Shown here: positions 59,716-64,000 of the stretch, one piece after another
How positions within the stretch are numbered: position 1 is the first letter of the stretch
Layout of the letters: each line of letters opens with the position of its first letter
Assembly (NCBI GenBank): GCA_019321725.1
Contig: CM033111.1
Span: forward strand, 248,001-312,000
Length of the DNA stretch: 64,000 nucleotides
DNA from: Paulownia fortunei
Lineage: Eukaryota; Streptophyta; Magnoliopsida; Lamiales; Paulowniaceae
Direction of reading: 5' to 3'
Position numbers and translations under genes: made by a program
The notes under the pieces: model-generated
Told to the model about the DNA's origin: nothing
The model's database searches: none
The model's input: the letters and a program-made list of their open reading frames with translations, nothing else

Positions 59716-60003
59716 ATGAAAAGCAAGCTGATAATGTCTTTCAGTCGAGCTGCCAAGCCGCCGCCATCAGCCGCACCCACTGTCAACGTCAAGGCCAGGC
59801 CTGCTGCGTTGGTGAAGACGATGTCGTTCAAAAATGATGACGGCAGTTTTGGAAAGTCCGATGATGGGTATGTTCATGGTCCCAACGGTGGTGGTGGAGA
59901 TGAACATGTGGACAACAAAGCTACAAGCTACATTTCTTATGTCAAAGAGCGGCTTAAACTTGAAGAATCAGATTTATTGATGGGAAAAAATTGTACCGCA
60001 TAA
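59716..60003 (+). CDS. Probable small protein, 95 residues, unknown function
   Basis: ATG 59716 (a second in-frame ATG is at 59734) gives MKSKLIMSFSRAAKPPPSAA, a Gly/Asp-rich middle (GPNGGGGDEHVD), and a C-terminal amphipathic segment NKATSYISYVKERLKLEESD. The codon composition is more GC-rich and balanced than the surroundings, and a TATA-like box lies about 95 bp upstream. The ending resembles short plant proteins with a YI..V+E+ helix near the C-terminus, but I do not recognise a named family. No signal peptide or membrane segment. Confidence 0.6.
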   Translation: MKSKLIMSFSRAAKPPPSAAPTVNVKARPAALVKTMSFKNDDGSFGKSDDGYVHGPNGGGGDEHVDNKATSYISYVKERLKLEESDLLMGKNCTA

Positions 60004-61604
60004 ATACTATAGCTTTCTTCCCTCTTTTTTTTTTTTACTATAATAAATATAGTTGAATTTAATTTGCTCTATGTTGGTGTGCTTCATGGCTTGTGCATCT
60101 TGCTGATGGTTTTGTTGTTTAAAATTACAATGTGTGCCATCAATATTAAAAAATATATATATATATATAATCTAGGAGTCTATGGACTGCCTGTAACAAA
60201 TTATGTTGTTGCAATAAAAGTAAGTCTTTTTGTGGAAAAATTACATTGCCCTCAAGCTTTGAATCAGTATCAAAACATGTTTGTATTGGGCTATGTGATA
60301 TTTTATCAGACTCTAATTCATTAATTAAAATCAGAAAAAAGTACATTACTAGCAAATACTATTCGACACGTGAAAACAGACCAATTGAATTTTGTGTAGT
60401 GTTGGTAAAAAAAAGGTTATAAAATCAATAATTATGTCAAATATCTATTAGCTAGTATAATTTATTTTTTATCATGTTAAATGTTTAGATCAGTAATGTA
60501 TAAAAGCTTTGAAACTAGCAAATGTGCGGAGAGAGCGAGTGTGAGTCAAATATGCGTACATAATTTAATGGAATTATATAAAACTAAGCTTGTGAAAATT
60601 TATTCAGGGTGGGCCGCAAATCGTTTGAGCAAGCCAAGAAGTAACTTGCGACACAATTTTAGGCCCACATTATAATAAATCACAACAACATAGGTCAAGC
60701 CAGGCAAAAGCTCGTTGGAGTACACAAAGAAAGCCCAAGCAGTAGATCTTATAAATATTTCAATTCCACTAAAAATATAAATATTTGTTATTTTCGTGAT
60801 AATTTATTTTATTAATTATTAATTAGTTGATTACATGCAATTGATCATTTACTCAAAAAAAGAAACAATGGGTTCATTTAAGAATTGACTTATCAATTCC
60901 TATTAACTTTTAATGGACTAAAACACTAATTCAATCGACACTGTTTCTTCTTTATTTTCTTCTCTTTCTTGAGTTGTTGGCACTATATAGCTGAGAAAAT
61001 TGACTATACATGAAGTAATAATAAGTCATGATTTATTTGAGGAAGAACAATTCTGCCAATACATTACCTTAATATTTGTTAGTTAAATGGAGTAGAGATT
61101 AAGAAAGTTAAGACCGTTTAGTGGTGTCGATTTGTTAACATTATAGACTTCAGTCTATCAAGAATAGTGAAGCAAAAAATAAAAAAAGTGATTTTGTTTA
61201 AGTTCTATGATGTAAAGTGAATAAATATTTACCGGACTTTAAACTCCACTGCAGGCAAGAAGAATGTTGCTTGGGAAGCTTTTGCTTCAATTATTGGAAC
61301 ATTAATTAGGGTTTGCCATTTATAAATGATGCAATTCATATGAGATCAGTTTGGCACTCCATCAGCCGTCTCCCCACCCAACTTCAATCTATACACATTA
61401 CTGAAATTAATTGCTTAGAAATCCGTTGTTCAAATCCCACTAAATGCAGCTGATTGGATGATATATGGACAATAAAAAGCATATGATATCAAGTATTTGG
61501 AATCTGTTTTTGTCAGAAAATATAAAAATCTATTATTGACCAACTAAATTTACTGTTGTTTTCGATTAACAAAGCCTGCAAAAAACAGAAGACATAAAAA
61601 TAAA

Positions 61605-61678
<74 letters not shown>

Positions 61679-62159
61679 AATCAATCCATTCTCTGCTTAT
61701 TTTCACTAATTCACAGACTTAATATTTCGTTTGTATAAATAAGAAAGCTATTGCATTTTGTGCTGCCACATTTGAAAATGTGCAGAATTTATATTAGAAT
61801 AAGAATGGCTAGCAAGTGGCCAAACCAAACCTATCAGATGTAACCTGTCATCTGCCCTCAGGTTCCTTTCCAACCAGCTCAGTTATGAGCACATGAATTG
61901 ACATGGACAGCTCCATAACATTATTCCTCATGCTTTATTATTACTTAATATTCGATTTAGGTACCATATTGTTTATCCTTAAACAGCTCCCAAACTGAAT
62001 TCCAATGGCCCTTTTTCCACAACTGCTTAGCAACTATAACCACATTCATAGCAATGGCCACCCTTTCGTTGCTGAGAGAATACGATGGAAATTGAGAATT
62101 GCACTCAAGGGTTGTGCCTAGCTAGCAGTGTAGAAACCATGATGAAAAATGGTGATTGT
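60004..62159. other. Intergenic, AT-rich
   Basis: No supported gene. Contains a (TA)n run near 60151-60168 and a long (GA)n microsatellite at 61604-61674. Confidence 0.6.
61604..61674. repeat. (GA)n microsatellite
   Basis: About 70 bp of GA units with one AGAAGA interruption near 61616; one of the longest perfect repeats in the window. Confidence 0.92.
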
Positions 62160-62163
62160 TTAT

Positions 62164-62592
62164 TGTTGAGAGTTTGTTCAATCCAAATTATATTATATAG
62201 ATAGAATTGTTCAATCTAAATAATAATATATAATTCTAAATTTTATCTTTCAAATAAGAAATTTATTTTAAAATTGGAGACAAAACAAAGATTTTATTAA
62301 ATTTTGAAATATTACAAAAAAAACCCTCAATTCTCAAAAACACTCAAACTAACAACACTACACTCTTATATACAAGACTACTAGTCTTATATTCTTATTT
62401 ACTCCTTGATGATTTACAAGGTTAGAGACTTGAGTATTTATAGAAAAAAAAATGAAATACACACCACACATTTAATTAAGTTAATTAATTTTCTACCACA
62501 CAAATTATAAAAACCTAATTAATTTGAATCCACACAAATTACAATACACATAACTTAATAATTTAATTAATGGATGACATTGATATTCAACA
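62164..62592 (-). mobile_element. Solo LTR of an LTR retrotransposon, minus orientation
   Basis: Read on the minus strand it begins TGTTGAATATC (from 62592) and ends CTCTCAACA (at 62164), i.e. the TG...CA ends of an LTR. TTAT flanks both sides directly (62160-62163 and 62593-62596), a 4-bp duplication. Inside, CTATAAATAC (62434-62443) looks like the promoter TATA box. No internal retroelement genes are adjacent, so the element was probably reduced by recombination between its two LTRs. Length 429 bp. Confidence 0.78.
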
Positions 62593-63773
62593 TTATCGAG
62601 GAATACCTATAGCTTATTGTTATAAAGTACTACTAAAAAGATAAATATAAGAAGAGGGGGATCATGAGAATCAAAGAAAGATGGATATGAACAAGAAAGA
62701 AGTCTCCAAAGCCAATAAAAGTTCACATGGTTCAGTAAATTATAAAGAGCTTTTTATTGGTTGATGGATGTCATAAATGGCATTCTTGCTATGTGTGGCA
62801 GTGGAAAATTGTAATAGAGTGAAAAGGCATTTGGCAAAAAGAAAGCGAAAATTACTTTGCTCACCTAATAGCATTCTAGTGCTGTATGGTCATCAACTCT
62901 CATGTCCCATGTTCATTTTTCTAGTACATTTGTTGCAGACCAAATAACGATGGTTGCTGGGGTTAAGCAGTAATTTGATAGGGAAAGGTACATTATGTAA
63001 GTGTTTATTATACTGTTTGAGTGCCAATTTTTTTTTTTTACCTCTCAATTAAATTGCACTGTTTTTTAACTGTCAAAAATCAAAATCAAAGGCAACACAG
63101 GTGGGTTTTGCAGTTCGTGTAGCACAGCTTGAAAAAAAAAAAAAAAAAAAAAACTAAAAGCCATAAATCTTTCATAAAAGAATCCAATAATTTGGATTTT
63201 CTGTTTGTTTTATTTTGTTTTTGATATTTTCTTTTTTTCTTTTTTCAGTGAATGGGGGATATATAGGGGTTGCCAGGGCAATTACAACTCACATTTGATT
63301 CAACGCCACCAGCTAGGACAATTGTAATACTTTGGCCACACGCCTTCCTCACCCTAAATCTTTCCAAAGATCAGGAAAAAAAAGAACTGGTTAATAAAGT
63401 AGAATCGATCATGGACATGACTTATTACATATGATGACTTTTGAAACTTAGCCATTCATGCTGGTTCTGACTAACTATCAAAGAATTAATGTAAGGTTCA
63501 ACATCGCCTTAATGAAAATCAAGAAGATTAAATTTTCTTACACTTTATTATTGTATTGTAGTAATTAGGAGAGATTATTGGGCACCATGAATGTGCTTCC
63601 AGAAGAAGCATGAGGTGAATGATCAATTACCATGAGTGGGGAGTGGCCTACATCTAAAATTATTTCCTGTTGCTTTATTCAGTCAAGTACGTACCACGTC
63701 TATTATTTGCTGTATATTTCAAGACTAATTGACTTAGACTGATGAGAATCACAAGTCCATTCAGATGCATAAC

Positions 63774-63814
<41 letters not shown>

Positions 63815-64000
63815 GTAGCTTTTTGGCCAATGTGTGTTTTACCAACCCCACCAATAAATCTCTCACCCCAGACAAAGGAGAGCGTGACATTTAGCTGAGA
63901 CAACTAAGGGCACTGATGAATGATGATATAATTCATCTTCTTCAATTGATAAGAGTCATTGATGGCCTGATGGGGTTGGGGAGGAGACCCATATTTCCAA
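62593..64000. other. Intergenic to window end
   Basis: No supported gene. Simple repeats only: A22 near 63132-63153, T runs near 63030, and (GA)n at 63775-63812. Confidence 0.6.
63775..63812. repeat. (GA)n microsatellite
   Basis: About 19 GA units. Confidence 0.92.

Noticed and set aside
61427..61440. tRNA B-box-like GTTCAAATCCC
   Set aside because: No A box, no cloverleaf stems and no acceptor pairing around it.
1..64000. CRISPR arrays, bacterial operons, organelle insertions
   Set aside because: No regularly spaced direct repeats, no ribosome-binding-site pattern and no plastid or mitochondrial gene sequence seen; all genes are of plant nuclear type.

Overview
The window is nuclear DNA from a flowering plant, most likely a eudicot. 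The evidence is AT-rich intergenic sequence full of microsatellites, genes with short GT-AG introns, plant-only families (TCP, WRKY, SBP/SPL, LAZY1, DUF4408/DUF761, plant mobile domain), a miR156 target site, and plant transposons. An asterid is my guess from the look of the LAZY1 and G6PD proteins; nothing here proves it.

Layout. 1-529 (-): 5' part of a class I TCP factor, cut by the window edge. 3339-7891 (-): plastid glucose-6-phosphate dehydrogenase, 10 exons. 11137-18091: a complete Mutator-like element (MULE) with a 10-bp target-site duplication, long terminal inverted repeats, a dead transposase gene and a dead plant-mobile-domain (PMD) gene. 18601-19328 (-): DUF4408/DUF761 membrane protein. 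21728-24217 (-): OTU deubiquitinase, 4 exons. 28679-29458 (+): conserved plant protein of unknown function. 36827-39124 (+): LAZY1, 5 exons with a 6-bp first coding exon. 46144-47927 (+): WRKY75-type factor, 2 exons. 54737-57781 (+): SBP-box (SPL) factor with a miR156 site and a probable non-coding leader exon at about 52870-53054. 59716-60003 (+): probable small protein gene. 62164-62592 (-): solo LTR. Everything else is intergenic: simple repeats, small tandem duplications, MITE-like and SINE-like pieces.

Most striking structure. The MULE ends carry an array of 27-nt interrupted palindromes, built as a 10-nt arm, a 7-nt spacer and a 10-nt arm (arm consensus GAAAGCGCAA / TTGCGCTTTC). There are two on the left and five on the right, mostly 28-32 bp apart, and the outermost unit on each side sits exactly 80 bp from the element end. 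They look like an ordered set of dimeric protein-binding sites. The element encodes two candidate binders: a transposase with a MuDR-type DNA-binding region and a PMD protein.

The host genes do not form a pathway. Several are regulators of architecture and growth (TCP, LAZY1, SPL) or stress (WRKY). Three of the host genes (TCP, G6PD, DUF4408) each lose frame by one missing base while the protein continues normally in the next frame. That pattern fits residual assembly indels better than three independent gene deaths.
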